Origin: Aphanomyces cochlioides | Taxonomy: Eukaryota > Oomycota > Saprolegniomycetes > Saprolegniales > Verrucalvaceae | Length of the DNA stretch: 64,000 bases | Direction: 5' to 3' | Assembly: GCA_019828595.1 (NCBI GenBank) | Contig: JAHQRK010000004.1 | Span: 3,224,001-3,288,000 of the forward strand | Part shown: piece after piece, positions 53,345-63,401 of the stretch | Position numbering within the stretch: position 1 is the stretch's first letter | Layout of the letters: each line of letters opens with the position of its first letter | The notes under the pieces: model-generated | Database searches by the model: none | What the model saw: only the letters and a program-made list of their open reading frames with translations | What the model was told of the DNA's origin: nothing | Made by a program: the position numbers and the translations under genes

Positions 53345-54565
53345 ATGCAGAAGAACCACGAAAATAGCAGCTACAACAAAGCCGAGAGGTCCGGTGAAGA
53401 CACTCCAGACACTGTTGCGCCCGACGTCTTGACTCAATTTCTGGAATATTTGTCCAAAGCGCTGGCGATCCAACATGCCGATGGGTTGACACTTCTAGCG
53501 CAAGCATTTCTCAAGGGCGGTGACAATGAGATACTTGATCAATTCGTCAATGAGTCACTGAATGTTGTCATCTTTTCCAGACGAAACGAGGACGATCAAG
53601 GAAGCACAACCACCAAAAATCAATTGCCAAAGAAACGTCACGTTGGTGCTTCTCAAGACGTAACTAACCACAAAGCAAGGCTTAACCGCTGTGCATCCTA
53701 TCAAAACGGGGATCCAGCTACCAGCGAGTCCAAGGATATCGACCCGACGAAAGACAACATTCCCGAATTGGTCACCACATTGTCAAAGGCTCTAGGCAAA
53801 GAAGTTGCTCTGGCGTGGTCGTCCATACTCGAGAAAAAGCCATGGATGCGGTGGGCCATGTCGTTTGCTCCCTTCTTGCCAGCAACGTCACCAGGCCGTG
53901 TAAATTTCAATTTGAAGCTGCAGCAATTTTTCTACCTTCATGGCCAGGCGTTGTGGGAACGGTACTTTTGGCTGCCGATTTCATTGACGTGGGTACCATT
54001 TGAGCGACTACAAAATGTCCAAAAGGCCTTTGGGTTGCTTGTTTATGAGCTCTACACTCTTGAGGGACTTCCAGTTTTCCTCTTCTTGGACCATTATCCA
54101 CATCCGTCGTGGCCAGTGCTGTTCGAAGATGCGCTTTCTGTTCTCAACTTTAGACCTGCCAGCTTGTTGCTGTATTTGAATGACCAACATGACAAACGAT
54201 GGCCATCTTGGAAAGGTTACTGGACGCCCAAGAGTTCTTCCAGCGGCTCGCAGCTCGCCAACCTCGCTTATCAACCGTGGGCATTTTTAGAATGGGCTGC
54301 GGCACGCGACAAAGCGGCTTGCTTGAAAGACCAGTGGACATTCTTGAAATCCAAGCCCAACTTCTTCCAACAGTTGAAAGCTGCAATCCACGCCAATTCG
54401 TTTGATAGTACTCGATGTCCATATATTGGAGCGGTGCTTCCTGAGGGTTTGCCTTCACATTGGCGCTTTCCAAAAGCACCACAAACTAAATTGCAATGGG
54501 ATTATCGTCGTCAGCGCGCCGTGGAAAATGAATGCACTGTGCCAAACTTGATCTTGTTTGACTGA
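53345..54565 (+). CDS. FLP/ALWERYF family protein, copy 1 (unrecognised family)
   Basis: The single exon encodes 406 residues. An N-terminal helical block (LTQFLEYLSKALAIQHADGL, then LLAQAFLKGG and NVVIFSRR) is followed by a disordered basic linker (LPKKRHVG) and a conserved C-terminal domain of about 230 residues: WAMSFAPFLPATSPGRVNFN, QFFYLHGQALWERYFWLP, LLVYELYTLEGLPVFLFLDHY, PHPSWPVLF, YQPWAFLEWAAARDKAA and PYIGAVLPEGLPSHWRFP. The richness in W, F and Y suggests a folded globular core. No known domain is recognised. The linker resembles nuclear-localisation signals in the paralogues. It is the first of five clustered copies; the others are at 54712, 56326 (minus), 58561 and 60391. Confidence 0.75.
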   Translation: MQKNHENSSYNKAERSGEDTPDTVAPDVLTQFLEYLSKALAIQHADGLTLLAQAFLKGGDNEILDQFVNESLNVVIFSRRNEDDQGSTTTKNQLPKKRHVGASQDVTNHKARLNRCASYQNGDPATSESKDIDPTKDNIPELVTTLSKALGKEVALAWSSILEKKPWMRWAMSFAPFLPATSPGRVNFNLKLQQFFYLHGQALWERYFWLPISLTWVPFERLQNVQKAFGLLVYELYTLEGLPVFLFLDHYPHPSWPVLFEDALSVLNFRPASLLLYLNDQHDKRWPSWKGYWTPKSSSSGSQLANLAYQPWAFLEWAAARDKAACLKDQWTFLKSKPNFFQQLKAAIHANSFDSTRCPYIGAVLPEGLPSHWRFPKAPQTKLQWDYRRQRAVENECTVPNLILFD

Positions 54566-54711
54566 CGCGCACATGCAGCTGGCGGAAACGGAAGGAATTG
54601 AGTGAAAATGTTTTGTCAATCGATACCTTTGCCATTTGATTCCACCGTTGAGTTTTCTTGGGACAGGGCCTGCTTTCACTGTAGAACTTCATTTTCATTT
54701 CTACTCACGGC

Positions 54712-55998
54712 ATGCAACGCTCAGCTCTCAATGGCATCCGATGCGCTTCTGAGGGCTCAGTTAGTCGCAGTCGTCTGCACAGCCACCGGCATTTTATGGA
54801 CGATGCGCTTGGCAGTACTTTCACCTTCAAATCGACAACAAGTCGACAAAGCTGCCCACTAAGACCGACTGAAGCAGCGGCAGTATACGCATTTGCTGAT
54901 TTTCTCTCGAGAAGTCTGGAAATTCGTCACCCTGAAGGATTGAAAACACTCGTCCGAGCATTTGTGCACGACCCTGCGCTGATCGACTCGTATGTCGAGT
55001 CTGCTCGGGACGTTGTAGTATTTGCAAAGCGAAGCACTTGTACCCCTGTCAAAACTTTTCATCGAGCGACAGAACATGTTCAGCCACAAGCGCGATGGCG
55101 CGAACCAGCGACAAGAGAAACAACTCGCCTTCGCTTACGAGAAGAGCTTCTTCAGTGGCAAGTTGAAATGACGAAACACGTCAACGACATGGAACCAGCC
55201 CAGGAAGACGTGGAGACCCAAATGGGTAAAGAGTTTGCCCACAAATGGCAGGAGGTACTCTCCAGCAAGCCATGGACTCGATATTCGCTGTCATTTGTGT
55301 CATTTTTGCCACCCACGTCTAATGCTCGAAAGCATTTCAATGTGCGTCTTCTGCGCTTTTTTGGAGCTCATGGGCGGGCATTATGGGAGCGATACTTTTG
55401 GATTGGCACCTACACATGCGAGGAACATGTTGGACCATGTCGTCGACTTGTAGCTGCCCGTGCAGCTTTGGGTCTGCTCATGTTTGAGCTCTATCAGCTT
55501 GAAGGCGTGTATCCGTTTTTATTTCTTGACAAGTTTCCTCATCCATATTGGCCAAATTTGTTGGAGCATCCTGTGCACCTCAGTCGTGCTACAAAATCCA
55601 ACGCTTTGAAGTACTTGGTCGAGGAACATGCGAAGCGATGGCCAGATTGGTCCAAGTATATTGATCCAAAGAATGAAGACGATCCAAAAGACGAGGAAGG
55701 GTACAATCCGTGCGAATCATTTATGATGTGGGCGACCCGACGAAGCGATGGAAGTTGTTCGGCAGACAATTGGTTGGAAGCAGGTGCAACACCGATGTGG
55801 TTTTCGATGCTTTTGGAAGAATTGAACGCCATGAAACCAACTTACAATGCGTTCGAGTCTCCTTACATTTCGGTTGTTCTCCCAGAAGGCGTACCCAAGC
55901 GATGGAATTGTCCAAACATTCCACCAGGAAAATGGCAATGGGATTGGAATATCCAGCGGGCTGTAAAGAGACCTTCCATGAACACGGTGTCGAACTGA
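54712..55998 (+). CDS. FLP/ALWERYF family protein, copy 2
   Basis: The single exon of 428 codons has the same two-part layout as copy 1: AVYAFADFLSRSLEIRHPEGL and VVVFAKRST, a linker, then LSFVSFLPPTSNARKHFN, RFFGAHGRALWERYFWIG, LMFELYQLEGVYPFLFLDKF, PHPYWPNLL, CESFMMWATRRSDGS and PYISVVLPEGVPKRWNCP. It differs at more than half of positions from copy 1, so the duplication is old or evolution is fast. The start may lie downstream; the first 40 residues (RSALNGIRCASEGS) are not shared. Confidence 0.72.
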   Translation: MQRSALNGIRCASEGSVSRSRLHSHRHFMDDALGSTFTFKSTTSRQSCPLRPTEAAAVYAFADFLSRSLEIRHPEGLKTLVRAFVHDPALIDSYVESARDVVVFAKRSTCTPVKTFHRATEHVQPQARWREPATRETTRLRLREELLQWQVEMTKHVNDMEPAQEDVETQMGKEFAHKWQEVLSSKPWTRYSLSFVSFLPPTSNARKHFNVRLLRFFGAHGRALWERYFWIGTYTCEEHVGPCRRLVAARAALGLLMFELYQLEGVYPFLFLDKFPHPYWPNLLEHPVHLSRATKSNALKYLVEEHAKRWPDWSKYIDPKNEDDPKDEEGYNPCESFMMWATRRSDGSCSADNWLEAGATPMWFSMLLEELNAMKPTYNAFESPYISVVLPEGVPKRWNCPNIPPGKWQWDWNIQRAVKRPSMNTVSN

Positions 55999-56325
55999 GC
56001 GACCCAGTCGGCAAATTCGCCTAAGCGCGAGATTGAATATCAAATGCACATTGATGATATTTGCATACCTGAAACACTTTAGCCTTTCACTCGTTGCCTT
56101 CATAGTTGTTGCATAATTATCAGCCACAGAGACCTCACAGATTTCGTTGCTTTGCAATGCTGAATTAGAGGCATTTTTGTCTGCTTGGTGTACTAATTGT
56201 TGCAAGCATGTCAAATAGCTCTATAGTACATGTTGGAGGCTACAACTGCAGATAATTTGGTTGAAGAGCTTTGTAGACTTGTGTAAGCTAATCATTTTGA
56301 TTTATGAATACCTGACTACGGTCGT

Positions 56326-57798
56326 CTAGGTGGATTTGCGAAGGCCTTTGCTCGTTCGCCTTGACGGGGTTGTTTTCACGACGGGGTCGCGATTTTCGAC
56401 TACATGACCAGTCTTTTCGTCCCATTTGTACTTGGATTGAGCGCCGCGTGGAAATTTCCATTGTTTTGGCAAGCTCTTTGGTAGCACAACTGAGACGTAG
56501 GGACAATTCGGCAGATCAAATCCTTCGCGCTTCTCTTCCATGGAAGCCAACAGCGACACGAAAAACTTTGGATCGTGGTCGATGAAAGTCCATTTGTCAG
56601 CGAGACAACTGTCTGCCGTTCGACTGGCAGCCCACTCGAGAAATGCATTCGGTCGGAACGTCTCGTAGCCAACGTCAACACCAACTGGAGGGGTCCAATA
56701 TCCATGATAGGTCGGCCAGCGCTTCATGTATTGATCTTGAAAATACGCTAGAAGTTCACGGCTGTGGTTTGGAAATGCCGTGTCCAGAGGCACAGGGTTA
56801 TTAAAGATCGTGGGCCAAAAAGGATGGGGATGCGACTCAAGAAAGAGAAACACGTCTGCTCCTTCCAGCTTGTAGAGATCGTAGATTAGATTTCCCATCG
56901 CGGCGCGGAGTCGTCGGAAACGTTTGGATGGTTCCGTGTTGCTCGAATGAATTGTTGAACCCAGGAAGAAATATCGCTCCCACAGAGCACGGCCATGGTC
57001 GACAAAAAACTGCTGCAGCTGACGGTTAAAATTCACTTGTCCTGGAGTTCGACCTGGCAAGAATGAAATAAAGGACGCTGCCCATTGTGTCCATGGTGCT
57101 CGCATGACGATTCGCAACCACTTGTTGGCAAATGCTTTGCCCAACTTCTTCTCAACGATTGGGGTGAACGCATCCACGTCGACTACTGGAGGTGCCGCAA
57201 CGTCCTGAGGTTCCTCCTTGACGGGGTCGATTTCTGGAGTTGCAGGTACTGTTGCGTTTGTTGGCAACTCAAGCTCACTGGTGACTGGAATTTCTACATT
57301 CGATTCTGCCGAAAGGCGGCGTCGCTTCTGTTCGACGTCACCAGCATCCGCATCCAGATATGTTCTTTTTGCACTCGATGTATCTGCAGGCACGGTGCTC
57401 TTCTCGGGTGTTTCGAATGGTCTGGACGTCGTGTTAGGTCGCTTGGAGAAAATCACAACGTTGATGGACTCTTCTACAAATTCTTGTATCATCGCCGTGT
57501 CTTGCCACACAAAGGCTTGCGCCAAGAACGCAAGCCCATTTGTGTTGCGTACTTCGACGTTCTCGCTTAGAAACTGCACGAATTCATTCATGATGTCGGC
57601 TTTCATTTCGGCATTGACGTTCTCACATGATTGCTTCATGTTGGAATCAACTTGCTTGATCGAAGTCGCGACCTCTGCGAGTAGCGTATTTGTGGTGGAG
57701 CACATATCACTCAATGCTTTTTCAGCAGACTCGCGAATTCTGTTGACTTTGGCGACCGCATCGTCAATCCGCGCGATGTTTCCGTGGAGAACTTCCAT
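56326..57798 (-). CDS. FLP/ALWERYF family protein, copy 3 (inverted)
   Basis: This 490-residue single-exon copy lies in the opposite orientation. The N-terminus is a clear coiled coil (HGNIARIDDAVAKVNRIR, TTNTLLAEVATSIKQVD), then MNEFVQFLSENVEVRNTNGL, FLAQAFVWQD and INVVIFSKRP. The linker carries EQKRRRLSAES, a good nuclear-localisation candidate. The C-terminal domain reads ASFISFLPGRTPGQVNFN, QFFVDHGRALWERYFFLG, LIYDLYKLEGADVFLFLESH, PHPFWPTIF, PNAFLEWAASRTADS and PYVSVVLPKSLPKQWKFP, ending in a basic tail (PSRRTSKGLRKST). Confidence 0.78.
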   Translation of the reverse strand: MEVLHGNIARIDDAVAKVNRIRESAEKALSDMCSTTNTLLAEVATSIKQVDSNMKQSCENVNAEMKADIMNEFVQFLSENVEVRNTNGLAFLAQAFVWQDTAMIQEFVEESINVVIFSKRPNTTSRPFETPEKSTVPADTSSAKRTYLDADAGDVEQKRRRLSAESNVEIPVTSELELPTNATVPATPEIDPVKEEPQDVAAPPVVDVDAFTPIVEKKLGKAFANKWLRIVMRAPWTQWAASFISFLPGRTPGQVNFNRQLQQFFVDHGRALWERYFFLGSTIHSSNTEPSKRFRRLRAAMGNLIYDLYKLEGADVFLFLESHPHPFWPTIFNNPVPLDTAFPNHSRELLAYFQDQYMKRWPTYHGYWTPPVGVDVGYETFRPNAFLEWAASRTADSCLADKWTFIDHDPKFFVSLLASMEEKREGFDLPNCPYVSVVLPKSLPKQWKFPRGAQSKYKWDEKTGHVVENRDPVVKTTPSRRTSKGLRKST

Positions 57799-58560
57799 CG
57801 TTGCAGAAAGTGCCAGCGCGAAAATTTAAATATTTTGAATTTCTGTAATTATTGATATAAAAAGTGATATCTCTATATTTTTATGAAATACCCTGATATC
57901 CATTTTCCTACGGAAATGAATTTTATCGTTCCCATCCAGCTTCTGAGGCGACGAATAGACAGAGGACAAGGTCTTTAAGATAGAAGAGAAGGAAATAACT
58001 TCATGCACTGACGGGCATGTATTCACCATAAAAATATCATCTTGCCTTGTTCAAAGAAATATCAGTCGAATTTCGAAGTAATTCGATCAAAACAACATTA
58101 GAGACAGTCAAAAATTGACTTCCGCCACCCGATTCCTCCCCAAACCATGATTCAGACTTGCGTCCACATTGAATAGACTCAACAAGTCTAGCAAGATCAT
58201 TTTATAGTTCATGAAAGGCTGCAATATGAGCCACAATATGAGTGTCGTCATGGGCGCCATTTCTATATTTCGGGGACGCAAAACTTTGAGATGGGACTCC
58301 ACAGAAAGCCCAACCATGAAAATTGCATTTCGAATGGATGGTGTTGGAAAATCGGCGTCGATGTGACCAAAAGATGCAGACATTACAAGCCTCCGCTGGC
58401 TGCACACTGCAGCCTCCATGAATTTGCTCACGATGATCTTGAGGTGCAGCTTTGTCAATCGAAAAAAATTAAATGAATTTTTTATTCATTTTTAATTCGA
58501 AATTCGTTTTTCTGTAGAGTAATTTTTTGTGTTGGCAATCGCTTTCCCATCTTGCGCAAC
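57799..58560. other. divergent intergenic region between family copies 3 and 4
   Basis: AT-rich next to both starts. A minus-strand frame at 58108-58458 lacks a good start and a recognisable product. No gene is supported. Confidence 0.4.
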
Positions 58561-60030
58561 ATGGCCTCAACGTCAATCTCTCAACTCGATGAGCTCGAAC
58601 GAGTCGCGGAGGAAGCAGCCCAAATGCACGAAGAAACAGTTGGCGCAGTTCGTACTATTGCGTTGGCGACGCAAACTCTGCAGCGTGACTTTGCATTGGT
58701 TGTGAGGGATGCAACAAAGGCCATGGGAAGAGCCAACAAAGCTCTGGACGATCATACTTTGAACAAGATTCGAACGGAGGCTGTGCATGAGTTTGTCACA
58801 TTCTTGTCGGAAAGTGTAGAGATGCACAATGCACAAGGCCTTGCACAGCTAGCACTGGCATTCCTAAACAAGAAGGATCAAACACAAGTTGACAAGTTCG
58901 TTTCCACCAGCGACAATGTAGTTCTTTATGCAAGACGGAATACTCAAGAGTCTCTTGCGAAGCGCTCTGACACTCAAGTGTTCAAAATCACGCCTGTTAA
59001 ACGACCGCACGTGGGGCAAGACTCAGAAAGTGCTCGAACCACACCCAGCCAGTTCACAGATGCCATCACTGCAGTCGAATCTGGAAGCGTGACCAAGCGA
59101 CCAAGAACTAGCTCTGCAATGAGGAGATATAGTGACCCAATCATTTCAAGCACTGATTCTCTCGACGAGTCTCTGGGAGAACTTACAAGGCAGAGCCTCC
59201 CAACAGCTCGAGTCACTGCACTTGACTTTGACACTGAAAGCGAAACCAATGAAACCAACGATTCCAGTACACATATTACTTTAAACGAAGATCATCAGCA
59301 CATCGTCGCCACATTTGGAAATGAATTTGCCATCAGATATGCTGCCGTGGTGGAGACCAAGCCTTGGGAAATGTGGTCTCAATGCTTTGTCTCGTTCCTG
59401 CCATCGAATACTCCTGGGCGCATTCGATTCAATGCAAGATTGCTCCAGTTTTTTGTCAAGCATGGTCGAACGATGTGGGAATTGAATTTCTACACCCAAG
59501 CAAAGTCGACACTTTCAGAACACATCGCAAAAGCATGTGCCGATCTTGGTCAACTTGTCTACGCTCTGCACAAGTTGGAAGGAATCACCGTCTTTGCGTT
59601 CCTCGAGAGCTATCCACATCCTTATTGGCCTACAATTTTCTTTGACATTTTCCCTCTCGAGACTTTGTCGCCGATGCGACGTGTGGCATATTTGGAGCAT
59701 CACCACGCTCGAAGATGGTCTTGCGCCAAGCCAGGATCGTCGTTCGATGCGTTTAAACCATCAGTCTTTCTAGAATGGGCAGCAGAACGCAGCCGACATC
59801 AAGTACTGGAGAAATACCGATGGACATTTCTAAAGAAGAAAATGTGGTGGTTCAAAGATCTCGTCCACGATTTGCACCAAGTGCTCCAAGTCCCATTTGA
59901 CTACTCTGACTGTTCTTATATTTCCGTCAAACCCATCGGAGGATTGCCCAAGGAGTGGCGATTTACGGCAGTACCGCCAGAAATGTGGGATCAGGACCTC
60001 AAGCGATTTGTCTCCTCCGTAGTTGTTTGA
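58561..60030 (+). CDS. FLP/ALWERYF family protein, copy 4
   Basis: The 489-residue single exon opens with a coiled coil (SISQLDELERVAEEAAQMHE), then VHEFVTFLSESVEMHNAQGL, QLALAFLNKKD and NVVLYARRN. The linker has KITPVKRPHVGQ and VTKRPRTSSAMRR (nuclear-localisation-like) and Ser/Thr-rich acidic parts. The C-terminal domain reads QCFVSFLPSNTPGRIRFN, LLQFFVKHGRTMWELNFY, LVYALHKLEGITVFAFLESY, PHPYWPTIF, PSVFLEWAAERSRHQ and SYISVKPIGGLPKEWRFT. With copy 3 it forms a divergent, best-preserved pair. Confidence 0.78.
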   Translation: MASTSISQLDELERVAEEAAQMHEETVGAVRTIALATQTLQRDFALVVRDATKAMGRANKALDDHTLNKIRTEAVHEFVTFLSESVEMHNAQGLAQLALAFLNKKDQTQVDKFVSTSDNVVLYARRNTQESLAKRSDTQVFKITPVKRPHVGQDSESARTTPSQFTDAITAVESGSVTKRPRTSSAMRRYSDPIISSTDSLDESLGELTRQSLPTARVTALDFDTESETNETNDSSTHITLNEDHQHIVATFGNEFAIRYAAVVETKPWEMWSQCFVSFLPSNTPGRIRFNARLLQFFVKHGRTMWELNFYTQAKSTLSEHIAKACADLGQLVYALHKLEGITVFAFLESYPHPYWPTIFFDIFPLETLSPMRRVAYLEHHHARRWSCAKPGSSFDAFKPSVFLEWAAERSRHQVLEKYRWTFLKKKMWWFKDLVHDLHQVLQVPFDYSDCSYISVKPIGGLPKEWRFTAVPPEMWDQDLKRFVSSVVV

Positions 60031-60390
60031 TCGAGTCGACTTGGTTGCGACGACAAACAACCAGTGTGACTTTACTCGGTTTCGTTCTAATTTGACTTTA
60101 AAGCACGGCCTGGCCAAGAGGACAGACCGTCGCGCGACCTATCGACTCAAGCTGCCCCTTCGCAGGTATTTTTGTCGGGTCAAGATGTCATTGAGCCAGG
60201 GCTGCAACCTTTGAAGGACGAATCTTGACTGCAGACGTTTCAAGAGAAACTGTGAAGCGTTTCCAGAGCCACCTGGCTTTGTTCGACACGTGCATTGGCT
60301 ACAAGAAAGCTTGGAACCAATCTCCAACGGACTTCAAGTCAGACTGCTGAATATTCACCGCTGGGTATCGCATTCATCACAACCGTATTC

Positions 60391-60972
60391 ATGCCTGACG
60401 AATCCCTTCCACCAACTAACGTGACACAAATTCACCGTGCGACGAGCAAGCTACAAACTGCCAGCGATTCAGCCAGTAAAACTTTGGTCGCTCTGTCTGA
60501 AGCTGCAGTGGAGCTAGCTCAAGCGGCAGACAAGTACAACAACAAAACCAGTCGCCATTGCGACCACCACCACCACATTTCCGAAAACAAAGCATATATC
60601 ATCAACGACTTCGTAAAGTTTCTCTCCGACACTGTCGAAGTCCGCAACCCATGTCTGCTAAAATCACTAGCTCATGCCTATCTCACTGGGGATGTCGAGA
60701 GTGTCAATGAATTTGTCGACAAAGGATTTCACATCGTTTTGTACGCCAAGCATGCATCAAACTCAGTGAGAAGTACTCCTCATGAGGTCAAGTTTCCATC
60801 AAGGTTGGCTCCGTGTCATCCCGCCAAGCTCAAATTTCAAGAAACGAGCTTTCCCTACTCAATACAAACGCCCCCGAAGCGACTGAAGACCAGCGAAGCA
60901 AGTCAAACCTCCCCCACAAGACATGCCAAAGCCAACGACACCCGATTAGGCGAGGATATAAGCTTAGACTAA
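60391..60972 (+). CDS. FLP/ALWERYF family protein, copy 5, N-terminal half only
   Basis: From ATG 60391 the 193-residue product has the helical N-terminus (ATSKLQTASDSASKTLVAL), a histidine cluster (HCDHHHH), INDFVKFLSDTVEVRN, SLAHAYLTGD and FHIVLYAKHA. It then has the linker with PPKRLKTSEAS and stops at TAG/TAA before any trace of the C-terminal domain. No C-terminal fragments are seen downstream before 61205. It is either a truncated pseudogene or a stand-alone N-terminal form able to pair with the full-length copies through the coiled coil. Confidence 0.6.
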   Translation: MPDESLPPTNVTQIHRATSKLQTASDSASKTLVALSEAAVELAQAADKYNNKTSRHCDHHHHISENKAYIINDFVKFLSDTVEVRNPCLLKSLAHAYLTGDVESVNEFVDKGFHIVLYAKHASNSVRSTPHEVKFPSRLAPCHPAKLKFQETSFPYSIQTPPKRLKTSEASQTSPTRHAKANDTRLGEDISLD

Positions 60973-61204
60973 ATCATGTTGATCGAGTGTGGGGGGTCTT
61001 CTTCGAGCTGCATATGATAAAGTTCTTCCATAATATGGACACACCAACGAACTTAATCTAACCATACATTTTTCAAGATTAACTTGTTGACCAAATTTAG
61101 CTAGAGTGAGGGCAAAGGCGAGGCCGATCTCGCTTCTGCCGCAGCCATGGAACAAAGATTCATCTTGAAAAGAGTCTAGAACAAAGCACCGCGCTTCCGT
61201 GACG

Positions 61205-62503
61205 ATGCTTCCAGGATCTGCGAACGTCTACTGGGACCACTTCGACGTGATGGAACCGGAAGAAGAATGGTCGGTGGAAATGCGACTCTTGCGAAAACCA
61301 TCGCCCATCAAACCCCACGACGAAGTCTACGATGCCTTTCAAGTCAAGCCCAAGTCAAAGCTGGAACGACTCAAGTTCTGGCAGCGTGGCAACGATGGCA
61401 ATGAAGAGCTTGTTTTGCTGCAACCTCAGCCTAGCCCGGTCGATGGGAATTTCCATGAACAGCCGCATCAGGCGACGTGGCATTGGCTGGCCATCACGCT
61501 TCTTCTCACTAGCTTTGGAGCAGTGTCGTCGCTTGGTGTCGCCTTTACCCTCCAAGTTGGCGTCTCGCCGATGCTCAAACTCTTCTGGAAAGTCAGCTCC
61601 ACGTTGCTTGTCTCAACTGTCTTGGCGGGTCTTTCAGTTTACCACCGAGGCTGGCCGTCAGTCTGCAACTTTGCCAACACGACGCTGCGGATCGTGCTCT
61701 GCGCTGCTGGCTACACGCTGTGGAACGTCTCGTTCAACTGGGCACTCGACCATACTTCGCTTGGCCATGTCTACCTCTTCAACAACTCTCACTCGCTCCT
61801 TATCGTCGTTCTGAAGGCAGTCACCGCTCAGCATGTCGACGTCTGGGAAGTTGTCGGCATGATCATTGGCATTTCAGGAAGCGCGATCACCGCCATGGAT
61901 GATTCAACGTCTACGAACTTGCATGCACCCACCCTTGGAGGTGATATCGGTGCTTTCATCGGAGCGTTTGGTGCTGTGTTGTATTTGTTTCACGCCAAGA
62001 CAATCCAAGCCCGTCTCGACAACATTTTCGTCTTCATGTGGTGCCACTCATTCACAGTGAGCATCCTCTTGATTGCTTCCATGTGGTTCTTCGGCGAGCC
62101 ATTCGAGCTCTCTTTTGATCCTGCCGTCGGTCTCTTCGGCTGGGCCACGCCTGGATGGACTCGATGGCCTCTTGAGCTCTACCTCGTTGGTATTTGTGAC
62201 TTTGTTGGCGGTCTTGGGTACGTTCGTGTGATGCAATACGTCGAACCGATCGTCGTTTCCATCACCATGTTGATGGAACCACTCATGGCAACCTTTCTTG
62301 GCATTCTTGTCGGCATCTCCAGCATCCCAGGACCACTCACGTTGATCGGTAGCTCAATTGTCATCGCCGGAACCGTCATGGTCGTGTCTGTCAAGACAAA
62401 ATCCCCAAAGGACGACGAGGACGAGGAAGACAAGCTGCATCGAGATGCTCTACCGACATTACAACCGCGGCGACCAGTCAACTACGGCGCTGTCGTCGTC
62501 TAG
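61205..62503 (+). CDS. drug/metabolite transporter (DMT/EamA-like) membrane protein
   Basis: The single exon encodes 432 residues. A soluble N-terminus of about 95 residues precedes ten hydrophobic helices in two halves: WHWLAITLLLTSFGAVSSLG, LLVSTVLAGLSVY, IVLCAAGYTLWNVSFNWAL, LIVVLKAVTA, VVGMIIGISGSAITAM, then GAFIGAFGAVLYLFHAK, SFTVSILLIASMWFF, YLVGICDFVGGLGYVRV, TMLMEPLMATFLGILVG and LIGSSIVIAGTVMVVSV. The SLGHVYLFNNSHSLLIV segment and the PLMATFLGIL helix followed by IGSSIVIAG are typical of EamA transporters. The C-terminal tail is acidic. Substrate unknown. ATG 61205 was chosen because no earlier in-frame ATG exists. Confidence 0.8.
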   Translation: MLPGSANVYWDHFDVMEPEEEWSVEMRLLRKPSPIKPHDEVYDAFQVKPKSKLERLKFWQRGNDGNEELVLLQPQPSPVDGNFHEQPHQATWHWLAITLLLTSFGAVSSLGVAFTLQVGVSPMLKLFWKVSSTLLVSTVLAGLSVYHRGWPSVCNFANTTLRIVLCAAGYTLWNVSFNWALDHTSLGHVYLFNNSHSLLIVVLKAVTAQHVDVWEVVGMIIGISGSAITAMDDSTSTNLHAPTLGGDIGAFIGAFGAVLYLFHAKTIQARLDNIFVFMWCHSFTVSILLIASMWFFGEPFELSFDPAVGLFGWATPGWTRWPLELYLVGICDFVGGLGYVRVMQYVEPIVVSITMLMEPLMATFLGILVGISSIPGPLTLIGSSIVIAGTVMVVSVKTKSPKDDEDEEDKLHRDALPTLQPRRPVNYGAVVV

Positions 62504-63401
62504 AGTAGAAGAAAGAATCAATGATATTTATGTGAAACTTCACCTGGAATCTCATGAGCCGATCCATTTCACGTGCATTCCCATCGCCTGTGCCGGGCTC
62601 CATGTTAAGCAGCCCATATGGCCATGTCATCCATGGATAAATCCACCGCGGAATCTACAAACTCTCACAAGACCAGGACTTGTCTCACCGCATTTTCGCA
62701 CTCTTGATGATGTAAATCGATGCAAAGCTTTGTTTTCACACGTCTCTCTCCAAAGCACTCGAACTTTGGGACAACTAACCTTTGGTGAAAAGTAACGTTA
62801 GTTCTTCCTAGTCTCCACTGTTGGAGCAATCCATCCACAGTGTTGTCAATACCACGCCATCCTTGTCTTGGACATCTAAGACACCAAGTCACTGCGAAAT
62901 GACTCGGGTATGTACCTCCATGCTCTCGGTAGAACCTCAACTTGTGGTGGACAACCGTCGACAAATTCACTGTCGTGCTGGACGATCGCTGGGCCGTCTG
63001 GGGGTCAATCCAAGCTTGGAAAAGCTCCCCGAACACCGTGGAAGCAACGGCAATCGTTGGATTGTTTGTTTGATCTTCTCAGCAGGCCACAATCAGTCAC
63101 TCAGTCGTTGTCTTCACGCACTGAGCATTCGATTGAAGTTGGAGGCGCATGGGAAATGGCCACCTGCTCCATCTTTCCGGATGAAATTTGCAAGAGTTGG
63201 CCGATCACGACCCCAGCGTGGGATGTCATCTCAGGTTCAAATATAGAAATATCTATGCACATTTTTCAATACAAAAATTAACAAATTCAATTTATTTTCA
63301 GAAAATGTATGGAATATTTTATTGGAATTTAAAATCTGACATGGGATGTTCATGGAAATGTCGATGCGGACTCAGTTTTGAAATTCTCTGGCCGAGAAGA
63401 G
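62504..63401. other. 900-base region without a supportable gene
   Basis: Overlapping open frames occur on both strands (plus 62821-63246, minus 62665-63036), but none has a recognisable domain. A plus segment near 62940-63070 (VVLDDRWAVWGSIQAWKSS) looks protein-like yet lacks a clear start or splice context. It may be decayed coding sequence. Confidence 0.35.

Noticed and set aside
58108..58458. Minus-strand open frame between family copies 3 and 4
   Set aside because: It lacks a good ATG near its beginning and has no resemblance to the flanking family or any known protein; left as intergenic.
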